Source: Gammaproteobacteria bacterium (GTDB lineage: Bacteria > Pseudomonadota > Gammaproteobacteria > Steroidobacterales > Steroidobacteraceae). From it: a stretch of 64,000 nucleotides of DNA. Numbering within the stretch: the stretch's first letter is position 1; each line of letters begins with the position of its first letter. The notes under the pieces were generated by a model that saw only the letters and a program-made list of their open reading frames with translations, had not been told where the DNA came from and searched no databases. Where the stretch lies: contig DAHXNE010000034.1 in the NCBI GenBank assembly GCA_027366635.1, positions 40,684-104,683 of the forward strand, given 5' to 3'. Both the position numbers and the translations under genes were made by a program. Shown in pieces: positions 42,532-52,525 of the stretch.

Positions 42532-45500
42532 CTAGATATCCTCGCTCCGGCGCATATGCCCCACCGGCAGGATCCGCGGCAGGATCCGTGGCAGCGCCAG
42601 CGCGGTGAGGATGGCGCCCGTACCGAGACCGCCGATGATGACCATAGCCAACGGCCCGGCGATCTCGTCGCCCGCCGTGCCCGCATACAACGCCAAAGGC
42701 AGCAGCCCCACGACCGCGACCGTCGCGCTGACCAGGACGACCGGCAGCATCTCCATGGCGATGCGCCGGGCTTCCTCCGCCGACAGGCCCGACTGGCCGC
42801 CAGAGGACTGCGCGCGATAGTGGAACACCAACAGCAGGCCGTTGCGCAGGGCAATGCCGAACAGGGCGATGAGCCCGATCAAGGCGGCGAAGTTGGCCGC
42901 ACCGTGCAGGAACAGCCAGATCATCGCGATGCCGCCGGAAACCGCAACCGGAAGCCCCAATGACAATACCGCCACCGCCCGGGCCTGCGCGAGCAACACC
43001 CAGAGCAGAAAGACCACGATCAACAGGGCAATCGCCGCGCGGATCGCGACCGCCCGCTGCGCCGCCAAGACTAGCCGCGAGATTCCGGCATACCGCACCG
43101 TCAGTCCCGGCTCGCGCGCCCACCGCTCGGCCAGCGATGCGATCCGCTGCCTGACATCGGACGCCGAGTACCCGGCGCGTGGCCAGACCAGCAGACGCTG
43201 CACACGCTGGTCGTTCATCTGGGCGATCGTCCCGACAGCACGCGTGAAGCTGACGTGCGCGACCAGCCCCAACGGGACCAGCCGTCCGTCGCCGGTGCGG
43301 ATCGGGATCTTGGCGACCATTATGGCGTCGCTCCGGTCGCGGCGCGTGGCAATCAGCTCCACCGGCTCACGGTAGTCGCGCACGTAGACACTGGCGACGC
43401 GCCGCCCGCGATATGCGGCCGCTACGGTCGAGAGAATCCGCCGCGACGTCACCGCATACTGCGCCATCACAGCCCGGATGGGCCTGATCCGGATCAGAGT
43501 TCGACGCGCCAACGCCGGCCGAAGTGTGACTGTGCGGATCGAGGACATCCGGTGGATGGCCCGCTCGAGGCGCGCGGCCGCATGCCTGAGGGCCGCGCCC
43601 GAGGCTCCAAGCAGCGCCACGACCACCGGAGCCGTATCGTCCGGCAACACCCGGCGAAACCTGTGGTCGATGAACGTGCTGATCGAGCAGTCGAGCGCCG
43701 GCGGGCAAGCCACCGTTCGCATGATCGCCGCTTGCATCGCGCGCGTGGCATGCGGCTCATCGCTGCTCGTCGTAATGTCAAGTCTCGCGCGGTTGACGTC
43801 CGTCGCCCGGTCGCTCGGCCTGCCACGGCCGACCAGCGCCACGACCCGCACAACGCCCGGCAGGTCGCGTAATTTCCGCGCATAGGTCCGCACCACCCGG
43901 TCGGTCTGTTCGAGCGAGGTTCCCGGCGCGGTTCGCAATTGCAACACCAGGGCGCGCTGACTGAAGGACGGAAGCAACACGATGCGCAGGAAGGGAATAC
44001 TCGCGGCAATGACGACGAACAGGACCGCGGCGATGACCCCTTCCACGAGCATCACGGCCTTCGCCGGACCGATCAACCAGGCGTAAAATCGCCTGACAAT
44101 CGCCGGCGGCTCCGGCGGGCCCCGACCGATCCCGAAATCGGCCAACAGGATGCCCGCCAAGGCGGGACTGAACAGCAGATTGACGGCGACAGATATCACG
44201 ATCGCCGTGATGTAGGTGATTGCGATCGGTCCGAACAGCTCGCCGAGAAACCCGGGCAGCAGGACAATCGGCAGAAAGAGAATCGAGGTCACCAGCGCGC
44301 AAATCATCACCTCCGCGCGCATGGCCACGGCCGCCGCCGCGATCAGCTGCAGTCGGCGCGCTGCGCTGTCCGCGCCGGGCTGCGCCCCGAGCTTGCGCCG
44401 GATGGTGATGCCGTCGGCCACCGAGTCGTGGACGATCTCCGCCAGCGCGATCGCCAAGCCCGCCAGGCCGAGCGTGTTGAGCGAAAAGCCTTCGAAATGC
44501 ACAACCGCCAGGGTCCCCAGAACGGACACGACGATGGGCGCATACGCCGCGGCGATCATCCGCCAGTCGCGCAGCGACAGCACCAGCACCAGCAGGATCC
44601 CGGCCGCGCCAAACATCAACAGGCGCAGCACGTTCCGCACCGCCAGCCGGCTGAACGCCGCCGGAGCGAAGACCGCCGGCAACATGCGCACGTGCCGGCC
44701 GCGCAGCTCGCGGCGTAACCGGTCGACCTTGTGCCGGATGCTCGCTGCGACCACCGCCGTCGCCACGCCGTGCTGCGCCCAGACGACCAGAACCACGCCC
44801 GGCCGGCTGCCGATCAACGCCGAGCCGACCCGCGGCGGCGCGGTCGTTGCCACCCGCGCCACCATGCCGATCGTGAGCGGACTGCCGTGGCGCTCGGCGA
44901 GGAAGCTGTGCGCGAGCGCGCCGCTCGTCAGGGTCTGCCCCCGCCCCTCCAGCAGCAAGCGCTGATTGGGCGAACTCACCGCCCCCAGGGCGAGAACGGC
45001 GCTGGCTTGATGGGCGGCCGCGGCGAGCTGAGCGAAACCTATACCCGTGGCGAGCAGGTCCGACACGTGCGGCTCGATGGCGATCATCGGCGTAGCCACG
45101 CCGTAGGCATCCACCTTGGCCACCCCTGCCGTCGCCTCCAACTCCGGAACGATCTGCGTTTCGACGATCCGTCCGACCCGCAGCGGCGAGATTCCGTTGC
45201 CCAGGACGCCAATCTCCGCGGCCACGCCCACCATGGAGGTCCGCCGCTCGAGGCGCGCAACGGCGCCGGGCGGCAACGTCGGGGTCAGCTCCGAGAGGCG
45301 TCCGGCGACCTCCTTGCGCGCTTGCGAAACGCTGGTATGGCTCCGGAAGACCAGGGTGATGATCGAGACGCCCGGCTGCGAGCGGGACATCGTGGCGCGC
45401 AAACCCGACAGACCGGTCAAGCCGCGCTCGAGCGTGTCGGTAACGGACAGCTCGACGCTATGCGGCGTGAGACCCGCGACGCGCGTAATTACTTTTACGA

Positions 45501-45642
45501 CCGGAGGCTCGAAGGGAGGAAATGCCCGGACCGTCGTATTCCTGATATCGAAGAACGCGAGGACACACAGTCCGGCGACGACCAGCACCACGGCGTAGCG
45601 ATAGCGCAGGCAAAACTGCACCAGGGTCCGCAGCGCGCTCAT
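42532..45642 (-). CDS. RND efflux permease with atypical proton-relay motif
   Basis: A 1036-residue inner membrane RND pump, nearest in style to the CusA/CzcA heavy-metal branch. It has the duplicated layout: TM1 at residues ~15-33, a periplasmic domain, TM2-6 at ~335-500, TM7 near 535, a second periplasmic domain, and TM8-12 to the end (GLIALFGIALRNGLLLVFHYR matches the usual TM11 signature). In TM4, where relatives carry a D-D or D pair (EVVDDA type), it reads LAEIVHDSVAD: His405-Asp406, with Glu402 and Asp410 nearby. The ATG directly follows the adaptor stop. The substrate is unknown. Confidence 0.87.
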   Translation of the reverse strand: MSALRTLVQFCLRYRYAVVLVVAGLCVLAFFDIRNTTVRAFPPFEPPVVKVITRVAGLTPHSVELSVTDTLERGLTGLSGLRATMSRSQPGVSIITLVFRSHTSVSQARKEVAGRLSELTPTLPPGAVARLERRTSMVGVAAEIGVLGNGISPLRVGRIVETQIVPELEATAGVAKVDAYGVATPMIAIEPHVSDLLATGIGFAQLAAAAHQASAVLALGAVSSPNQRLLLEGRGQTLTSGALAHSFLAERHGSPLTIGMVARVATTAPPRVGSALIGSRPGVVLVVWAQHGVATAVVAASIRHKVDRLRRELRGRHVRMLPAVFAPAAFSRLAVRNVLRLLMFGAAGILLVLVLSLRDWRMIAAAYAPIVVSVLGTLAVVHFEGFSLNTLGLAGLAIALAEIVHDSVADGITIRRKLGAQPGADSAARRLQLIAAAAVAMRAEVMICALVTSILFLPIVLLPGFLGELFGPIAITYITAIVISVAVNLLFSPALAGILLADFGIGRGPPEPPAIVRRFYAWLIGPAKAVMLVEGVIAAVLFVVIAASIPFLRIVLLPSFSQRALVLQLRTAPGTSLEQTDRVVRTYARKLRDLPGVVRVVALVGRGRPSDRATDVNRARLDITTSSDEPHATRAMQAAIMRTVACPPALDCSISTFIDHRFRRVLPDDTAPVVVALLGASGAALRHAAARLERAIHRMSSIRTVTLRPALARRTLIRIRPIRAVMAQYAVTSRRILSTVAAAYRGRRVASVYVRDYREPVELIATRRDRSDAIMVAKIPIRTGDGRLVPLGLVAHVSFTRAVGTIAQMNDQRVQRLLVWPRAGYSASDVRQRIASLAERWAREPGLTVRYAGISRLVLAAQRAVAIRAAIALLIVVFLLWVLLAQARAVAVLSLGLPVAVSGGIAMIWLFLHGAANFAALIGLIALFGIALRNGLLLVFHYRAQSSGGQSGLSAEEARRIAMEMLPVVLVSATVAVVGLLPLALYAGTAGDEIAGPLAMVIIGGLGTGAILTALALPRILPRILPVGHMRRSEDI

Positions 45643-46575
45643 TCACCGCTTCCCGACGGCGTGCTCGAGCAGCGCCCACAACAGGCCCGCGCCCGCGACC
45701 GCGATCGGCACCGGCTCGTCACCGGACCACGCACTCTGATAGCCGACCAGGTGCCCATGACGATAATAGGGCCGCGCATGCGATAAGCGAAAGCTCTGGA
45801 ACCTGTGCGCGGCGACCTCGCGGAAAGCGATCGCCTCGCGGCCGTCGAAAATCAGCGCTGCTACCGGGATCCGCACTATGCGGGCCGGGCGCGTGTCGAG
45901 CCGGAGGCGGACCCGCAGCATGGTGCCCGACTGCAGCGGGGGCCCCAGATAGTACAGCGATTGACCGACCATCCCGGCCGGTACGCGCCCACCGGTCCCG
46001 AGAAAACTCAACGCCGCCGGCTTCGCCCGGATCTCGGGCGCGCCATCGATGCTCGCCGTTGCCGAGCGTGGCGGACGCCGCAACAGCGGATAGGGCAGGA
46101 TCGCATCGATGACGGACACCGCCGCGCTGCCGATGCGCGCGACCAGTCGGCTGTCATTGAGCAACTGTGCGGCGAACCGCCGGCCATAACGGGCACGCAG
46201 CACCCCGACCATGCTCTGCAGCCTGGCGCTCGCCTCGCTCGCCGTCGCCTGTGCCTGGGCCAGCTTCTGCGCGGAAATCTGATACGGCGCATGGGACAGC
46301 GCCTGAGTCTCCGTCAGCAGGATCGAATCGAGTTTCGCGGCCGCACGGGCGCTGCGGATCGCATCGACCGCGGCCACGATCGAGCCGAGCCGTACGGCGC
46401 GCCCATAAGCGCGCCGCACCGGCCGCTCCCGCTGTGGCGTAATGTCGCGCACGATGACGTCGCGCCGCAGAAGATCCGACGCGCTCAGGGTCACCATTGC
46501 GGCGTGCGCGCTGGCGGCAGCTGCCGCGAGCGCCAGGGCCGCCGCGACACTGATGCGGGCTCTCTCAACTCTCAT
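45643..46575 (-). CDS. Divergent periplasmic adaptor (membrane fusion protein) of the RND system
   Basis: A 310-residue exported protein with a signal peptide (MRVERARIS, hydrophobic core, SAHA). A predicted coiled coil (KLAQAQATASEASARLQSMVG, near 120-145) and the C-terminal pattern ARIVRIPVAALIFDGREAIAF followed by a short beta segment resemble the hairpin and membrane-proximal domains of HlyD/RND adaptors. It is shorter and less conserved than typical adaptors, so the call relies mainly on its place between tolC-like and pump genes. The ATG lies 11 nt inside the end of the upstream gene. Confidence 0.68.
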   Translation of the reverse strand: MRVERARISVAAALALAAAAASAHAAMVTLSASDLLRRDVIVRDITPQRERPVRRAYGRAVRLGSIVAAVDAIRSARAAAKLDSILLTETQALSHAPYQISAQKLAQAQATASEASARLQSMVGVLRARYGRRFAAQLLNDSRLVARIGSAAVSVIDAILPYPLLRRPPRSATASIDGAPEIRAKPAALSFLGTGGRVPAGMVGQSLYYLGPPLQSGTMLRVRLRLDTRPARIVRIPVAALIFDGREAIAFREVAAHRFQSFRLSHARPYYRHGHLVGYQSAWSGDEPVPIAVAGAGLLWALLEHAVGKR

Positions 46576-48025
46576 CACGTTCCTTCCATAGCCTCCTGTG
46601 CAGGGCGGCCATGAGATTTCCGCCCGCCCGATAGTGCTCCCGCTCGGCACTGAGCAGCTCCAGGCGTGCGCGCAACACCAGCAGCCGAGCACCGAGCAGC
46701 CGCACCTCGCCGATGGTCCCCGCATGGTATGCCTGGCGCGACGCCGCAAGCTCGCGGTCAACGGATCGCAGGGCTTGCCGCGAGGCCGACATGACCGAGC
46801 CGCTCCGGCGCCAATAGATGACCGCTTGGTGAATCTGGCTGAAAACGCTTTCCTGGACGGACTTCAGCTGTTGCGCGGCGAGCCGCCGCTCGGCGCGCGC
46901 CACCGCAATCTGACCCGCGTGCTGATTGAAGATCGGCACATGGGCATGAATCCCCAGCGCGTACTGATAGTCATCCTGGCTCATGCCGTAGGTCGGACTG
47001 ATCTTTACACCGCTGCTCAGACCGTAGACCGCGGCTTTCAGGCGGTATTGCGCACCGTTATAGTCGGCCAGCGCCCGCCTGACCGCGGGCCGCTCCACCA
47101 CCGCGATCCGCTCGTCCGCGGCCAGATCCTCCGGAACACGCAGCTCGCGGAATATCGCGAAGCTGATCCTGATCCTCTGCAGTGCAGCCGCCGGCAGCCC
47201 GACGACGCTGGCCAGACGGGCCTTGGCCAGGCTCGCCGCGAGTTGCGCCTGGTGTTGGCGGAATGCCGCCCGCTCGGCATTCAACCTGGCGGTGGTCAAG
47301 GCGGTCGCCGATGCCGCTCCGACCCGGTAACGCTCCAGCACCGCCCGGGCGATCGCGCGGTCCACGGCGGCCTGCCGCCGATACAACATGTGGGTGCGAC
47401 GGTCCAGCCACAGCGCCAGTAGAGCGTCATATACGCGCTGTCTCTCATCCCAGGCGACGCTGTCGATGGCGGCGCGCGCCGCCACGATGTTCTGGCGCGC
47501 CGCACCAATCAAGGCATCCTTGCTCAGGAAATTTTGTACCAGGAAGGTCAGAATCGGTCCGACCGACCACGGTGTCGGCAGCGGCTGCGACACGTTGAAG
47601 CCCGCACTGACACCCAGCTTCGGATTTGGGACCTGCTCGGCAGTGCGCAGCCGCCCCAGTGCAATGCGATAATCGGCCCTGACGATCTTCATCCGCGGAC
47701 GCTCGAACACCGCGACGTAAGTCAGTCGGCGCAAGCCCCAACTGTTCCCCGGCGGCCGCCCGAGTGCGGTCAGATAGGCCGTGAGCCGCCGGTTGTGCAG
47801 CGTCCGCGCGCTGAAGCGCCGGGCGCTGGCGCGCAGATTGATCGGTTCGGGACGGAATGAAGCGCACGACGTCAGTACCATGCACACGGCGCAGGCGATC
47901 GCCACCAGCGTACCGGTGCGGCCTGCCGCCGAGCCGCGCGCACTCTCCGGCGCCGAACGACGCGGCCCAATCCCGCCGCGCCCCGAGTTCCCGCGGCAAG
48001 CGTCACAGCCATGTCCGATCGTCAT
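46565..48025 (-). CDS. TolC-family outer membrane efflux lipoprotein
   Basis: A 486-residue outer membrane factor forming the exit duct of the RND system. The lipobox is LTSC with Cys54, after an unusually long Arg-rich N-terminal region (residues 1-36). The body shows the two-fold TolC repeat with long Ala/Gln/Arg-rich helices (QNIVAARAAIDSVAWDERQRVYDALL in part; RRLAAQQLKSVQESVF) and the segment YALGIHAHVPIFNQHAGQIA typical of the second half. A shorter start is possible but would lose the basic N-region. It is the first gene of a three-gene operon. Confidence 0.87.
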   Translation of the reverse strand: MTIGHGCDACRGNSGRGGIGPRRSAPESARGSAAGRTGTLVAIACAVCMVLTSCASFRPEPINLRASARRFSARTLHNRRLTAYLTALGRPPGNSWGLRRLTYVAVFERPRMKIVRADYRIALGRLRTAEQVPNPKLGVSAGFNVSQPLPTPWSVGPILTFLVQNFLSKDALIGAARQNIVAARAAIDSVAWDERQRVYDALLALWLDRRTHMLYRRQAAVDRAIARAVLERYRVGAASATALTTARLNAERAAFRQHQAQLAASLAKARLASVVGLPAAALQRIRISFAIFRELRVPEDLAADERIAVVERPAVRRALADYNGAQYRLKAAVYGLSSGVKISPTYGMSQDDYQYALGIHAHVPIFNQHAGQIAVARAERRLAAQQLKSVQESVFSQIHQAVIYWRRSGSVMSASRQALRSVDRELAASRQAYHAGTIGEVRLLGARLLVLRARLELLSAEREHYRAGGNLMAALHRRLWKERDES

Positions 48026-48535
48026 TTCGACCCGTTCCCGTCAGACTCGGCCGGCGCCCCCGGAGCCGTCGGGAACATCGCACCTATCCGTGGAGCACAA
48101 AAACACCGCTCATTCTCGGCTCGACACTCGCGCGCAGCGCATCGCCTTGTTTTACGCGTGGAGCATAACAAAGTATCGCTGCGGTAAGAAGCATCGGTGT
48201 GATGTCCCGCCGGCGAGCGGCGCCGAACGTCGTAGCAGCGTTGCGCGCGCACGCGGCTCGGAATGCTCAGCTCAAGGTGGGCGCGCGCGCCGCAGTCAGG
48301 CGCCACTGCGCAGAACCGCTGTTGTTTGAGCGCTCGACGCGGCCGCCAGCGACCCTGTTGCGCGCAGCGGATCGCCGGACCGGTGTAACCGGCGGCCCGG
48401 CCCCGGCGAGCGCGCTCAGCGGCGCCCGGCGTTCAACGGCACAGTGCCACTGTAAGGCACGCTCGGAATCGGCCGCCAAGCGGCCACCCGCCGCGCGAAC
48501 GATCCAGACAACTGCGAGCATAGACGCCGGCCCAC
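48026..48535. other. 510-bp gap upstream of the RND operon
   Basis: No gene I can support. It should contain the promoter of the efflux operon (48025 leftward), but I see no convincing -35/-10 pair. The most notable content is an imperfect direct repeat at 48089-48110 and 48157-48180. The half nearer pstB has no recognisable feature. Confidence 0.5.
48089..48180. repeat. Imperfect direct repeat, 68 bp apart, upstream of the RND operon
   Basis: The two copies begin with the same nine bases, CGTGGAGCA, and continue similarly (CAAAAACACCGCT against TAACAAAGTATCGCT). They start at 48089 and 48157. Direct repeats before an efflux operon could be regulator sites, but no regulator gene is next to it. 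Confidence 0.3.
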
Positions 48536-49460
48536 TCAGCCGAACCGGCCCGTGATGTAGTCCTCGGTGAGGCGGTGGCGCGGATTGGTGAATACCCGGT
48601 CGGTCTCGCCCACCTCGATCAGCCGGCCGAGATGAAAGTACGCGGTGCGCTGCGAGACGCGCGCGGCCTGTTGCATCGAGTGCGTGACGATCACGATCGC
48701 ATAGGTGGCGCGCAGCTGCTCGATCAGATCCTCGATGTGCGCGCTGGCGATCGGATCGAGCGCCGAGCACGGCTCGTCCATCAGGATCACCTCCGGCTGC
48801 ACCGCGAGCGCTCGCGCGATGCACAGGCGCTGCTGCTGGCCGCCGGACAATCCGGTACCCGCGGCCTGCAGGCGGTCCTTCACCTCGTTCCACAGCCCGA
48901 CGCGCTGCAGACACGTGCACACCAGCTCATCGAGATCGGCGCGCGTGCGCGTGAGCCTGTGAATACGTGGACCGTAGGCGACATTGTCATAGATCGACTT
49001 GGGAAAGGGATTGGGTTTCTGGAACACCATGCCGACCCGGGCGCGCAGTCGCGCCACGTCCTGGCGCTTGTCCATGATGTCCTGGCCGTCGAGCAGGATC
49101 GTGCCGGTGACCCGCGCACCCACAATGGTGTCGTTCATGCGATTCAGGCAGCGCAGAAACGTCGACTTGCCGCATCCGGAAGGACCGATGCAGGCCAGCA
49201 CCTGCGCGCGGCCGATGTCGAGCGTCACTTCCTGCAGCGCCTGTACCGAACCGTAGTGCACGCTGAGCGAGCGACACGAGAAGATCGGATCGGCGAGCGC
49301 CGGCTCCCCGACGGTCTTGCCCGAGAGCTCCCCGCTCAGCAACTCCGGAGCGTGCACCCGGCCGCTCGGCTTGGTGCCGAGCACCCCGCTCGGCAGCGCC
49401 GCGGGCTCGGAGCCGCCCGGGCTGCGCGGCCGGCCCGGATCCTGCACGGTTGGGCCCTCG

Positions 49461-49489
<29 letters not shown>
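48536..49489 (-). CDS. pstB: Phosphate ABC transporter ATP-binding protein PstB (copy 1)
   Basis: Cytoplasmic ATPase of the high-affinity phosphate importer, 317 residues. Walker A is GPSGCGKST, the signature is LSGGQQQRL and Walker B is [13 protein letters not shown]. The C-terminus [10 protein letters not shown] is diagnostic for PstB. About 65 low-complexity residues precede the domain, so the true start may be further in. The chosen ATG overlaps the upstream pstB by 29 bp in another frame. No pstS, pstC or pstA is in the window. Confidence 0.92.
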
Positions 49490-50273
<784 letters not shown>

Positions 50274-50474
50274 GGCCGCTCTCCGGCCGAATGAGAGTCG
50301 CTTCTGTGCATGATCTCGCAAGTGATGCGGCGGCCATGGCCCGACGATCCGGGGTCCTGGCTGCCGTGCTGAAGGGTGCGATTCTGCCAGGGGAAGGTTA
50401 CCGCAGTCTGACGCTTTCGGGGCAGGCGTTCCGGCACGCACCCGGCTCAGGCGGCCGGCGGGCCGCCCGAGCGC

Positions 50475-50767
50475 TCAGAAGGCGCAGGTCACCATCACCG
50501 GACTGTGGATGAAGCAGCCGCAGCTGATGTCCACCCCGTTGCGCAGCGCGAGCCCCTTGACCGGGCCGCGCGGCCGATAGCTGACACCGACGTAGACCGG
50601 CGAGTCATGCCCGTGGAAATCCGGGGTGATACACCGCGCATGAGGCCGAGCGCCGCCTCGGTGGCTGTGACTGTACGCGAGCGTACCGCCGGCCGGACGC
50701 GCTGCGGCAGATTCGCGCTGCCGCCGAAGTTGACATCCCGGCTCCAGAGCGCGCCGGCCCGGGTCAC
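50475..50767 (-). pseudogene. Small uncharacterised gene, probably frameshifted
   Basis: On the minus strand one frame from a GTG at 50767 reads [18 protein letters not shown] and onward to about 50650. A different frame then reads DFHGHDSPVYVGVSYRPRG and NGVDISCGCFIHSP before TGA at 50475. Both segments have strongly GC-biased third codon positions (nearly 90% in the second), as the genuine genes here do, and neither continues sensibly in its own frame. I read this as one gene broken by a frameshift. I do not recognise the family. Confidence 0.35.
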
Positions 50768-50818
50768 GGATTGATGACGGCCGCGTTCGGGGCCGGGCGT
50801 CGAGCCCAAAAAAACGGC

Positions 50819-50847
50819 TTGCCCCCGGCGCGCACCCTCGCTATAAA
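50819..50847 (+). promoter_or_regulatory. Candidate sigma-70 promoter of dapE
   Basis: TTGCCC (50819-50824) and TATAAA (50842-50847) are separated by exactly 17 bp. The expected transcript start is near 50854, about 48 bp before the dapE ATG. Confidence 0.55.
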
Positions 50848-50901
50848 GCCGCCCAGCCCCACGCCCGCCCACTCCAACCCCGTCCGCCCGGTACGGCAGA
50901 G

Positions 50902-52032
50902 ATGTCCCCGACCCTAGAGCTCACGCAGTCTCTGATGTCCCGCCGCTCCGTGACACCCGCCGACGAGGGCTGTCAGGTGCTGATGTGCGAGCGGCTCGGC
51001 GCGCTCGGCTTCCGGATCGAGCCCCTGCCCTTCGGTAACGTCTCGAATTTCTGGGCGGTGCGCGGCGAGGCGGCCGGACCGCAGCTGTGCTTCGCCGGCC
51101 ATACGGACGTCGTGCCCACCGGTCCGCTCGAGGAGTGGCGCAGCGACCCGTTCGTGCCGACGATCCGCGACGGGATGCTCTACGGCCGCGGCGCGGCCGA
51201 CATGAAAAGCGGACTGGCGGCGATGATCACCGCCACCGAAGCCTTCGTGGCGGCGTATCCGCGCCACAATGGGCGGATCGCTTTTCTCATTACCAGCGAT
51301 GAGGAAGGACCCTCGGTCGATGGGACCAAGCGGGTCGCGGCTCTCCTTGCCGAGCGTGGCGAGCGCATCGACTGGTGCGTGGTCGGAGAGCCCTCGAGCG
51401 AGCAGCAGATCGGCGACACGATCAAGATCGGCCGGCGCGGCTCCCTCAGCGGTCGGCTCACCGTTCACGGCGTGCAGGGTCACATCGCCTACCCCCAGTT
51501 CGCCGAGAACCCGGTGCATGCGCTCGCTCCGGCGCTGGCCGAGCTGACGCGCCGGGTGTGGGACCAGGGCACCGAGCACTTCGAGCCGACGAGCTTCCAG
51601 GTCTCGAACCTCAATGCCGGCACCGGCGCCCCCAATGTCATTCCCGGGGAGCTCAAGGCGCGGTTCAATCTGCGTTACTCGCCGATCCAGACGCTCGAGG
51701 GATTGAAGGCCGCAGTGGAAGGGATCTTGCGCGCCCACGGCGTGCGCTTCACGCTCGAATGGCACCTCTCGGGCGAACCGTTCTACACGCCCCCGGGAAC
51801 ACTCTCCGCGGCCGTGTGCGCGGCGATCGAGTCCGTCGCCGGCGCGCCGCCGCGCCTCTCGACCGGCGGCGGCACCTCCGACGGGCGATTCATCGCGCCG
51901 CTCGGGGCGCAGGTGGTGGAGCTCGGCGTGGTCAATGCGAGTATTCACAAGCTGAACGAATGCGTGCGCGTGGCGGACATCGAAACGCTGCACCGCATGT
52001 ACTTCAACGTGCTGGTCAACCTGCTCGCTTGA
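50902..52032 (+). CDS. dapE: Succinyl-diaminopimelate desuccinylase
   Basis: Dinuclear zinc hydrolase releasing LL-diaminopimelate and succinate, 376 residues. Metal and catalytic motifs of the M20 family: His in [12 protein letters not shown], Asp in [10 protein letters not shown], and Glu-Glu in [13 protein letters not shown]. The substrate-specific [20 protein letters not shown] and [11 protein letters not shown] match DapE. It is monocistronic and rightward, with its own promoter. Its 3' end overlaps the dsbB 3' end by 17 bp. Confidence 0.96.
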   Translation: MSPTLELTQSLMSRRSVTPADEGCQVLMCERLGALGFRIEPLPFGNVSNFWAVRGEAAGPQLCFAGHTDVVPTGPLEEWRSDPFVPTIRDGMLYGRGAADMKSGLAAMITATEAFVAAYPRHNGRIAFLITSDEEGPSVDGTKRVAALLAERGERIDWCVVGEPSSEQQIGDTIKIGRRGSLSGRLTVHGVQGHIAYPQFAENPVHALAPALAELTRRVWDQGTEHFEPTSFQVSNLNAGTGAPNVIPGELKARFNLRYSPIQTLEGLKAAVEGILRAHGVRFTLEWHLSGEPFYTPPGTLSAAVCAAIESVAGAPPRLSTGGGTSDGRFIAPLGAQVVELGVVNASIHKLNECVRVADIETLHRMYFNVLVNLLA

Positions 52033-52525
52033 CCCGGCCGAGCCACACGTTCACCAGCACGCCGAACGCCCCGAGCGCCACGGCCCACAACAGCACCCAC
52101 TCGGACATCGCCAGGCCGAGAAACCGCCAGTTGACGATGCTGCACTCGCCGCTGCCCTCGAACACCTTGCGGATCACGGAGGTCACCGGCATGAACTGCA
52201 GCATCACCGACAAGGGCGCGCCGCACGAGGGCACCGAGCCCGGCGGCAGATGCTGCAGATAGATCTGCCGCACGGCAACACCGGCGGTGGCGAGCGCGGC
52301 GATCACCACCAGCACCGCGTACACCCGGGTGCCCCAGCGCCGGGGGTGATGCACCGCCGCGAGCAGAAACACCAGCCCGATCAGGGCGATGCCGATGCGC
52401 TGGAAGATGCACAACGGACAGGGCTGCAGGTGCAGGTGAAACTGGGCGTAAACGGCGAAGCCGAGCAGTCCGGCGCACAGCACAACCCCAATGACGTTGC
52501 CCATGCGGCGCAATGCGCCGATCAT
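52016..52525 (-). CDS. dsbB: Disulfide bond formation protein B
   Basis: Inner membrane quinone reductase that reoxidises DsbA, 169 residues. Four transmembrane helices. The first periplasmic loop has the redox pair CPLC ([10 protein letters not shown]) and the second has the Cys pair in PSCGAPL and GECSIV. The ATG overlaps the phoU stop as ATGA, so it may be translated with phoU. No dsbA is nearby. Confidence 0.95.
   Translation of the reverse strand: MIGALRRMGNVIGVVLCAGLLGFAVYAQFHLHLQPCPLCIFQRIGIALIGLVFLLAAVHHPRRWGTRVYAVLVVIAALATAGVAVRQIYLQHLPPGSVPSCGAPLSVMLQFMPVTSVIRKVFEGSGECSIVNWRFLGLAMSEWVLLWAVALGAFGVLVNVWLGRVKRAG

Larger units (their letters stand above)
50274..50901. other. 628-bp region between pstB and dapE
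   Basis: This stretch holds a possible frameshifted minus-strand gene (50475-50767) and the dapE promoter (50819-50847). The part next to pstB (50274-50474) has no clear gene and no convincing Pho box. Confidence 0.5.
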
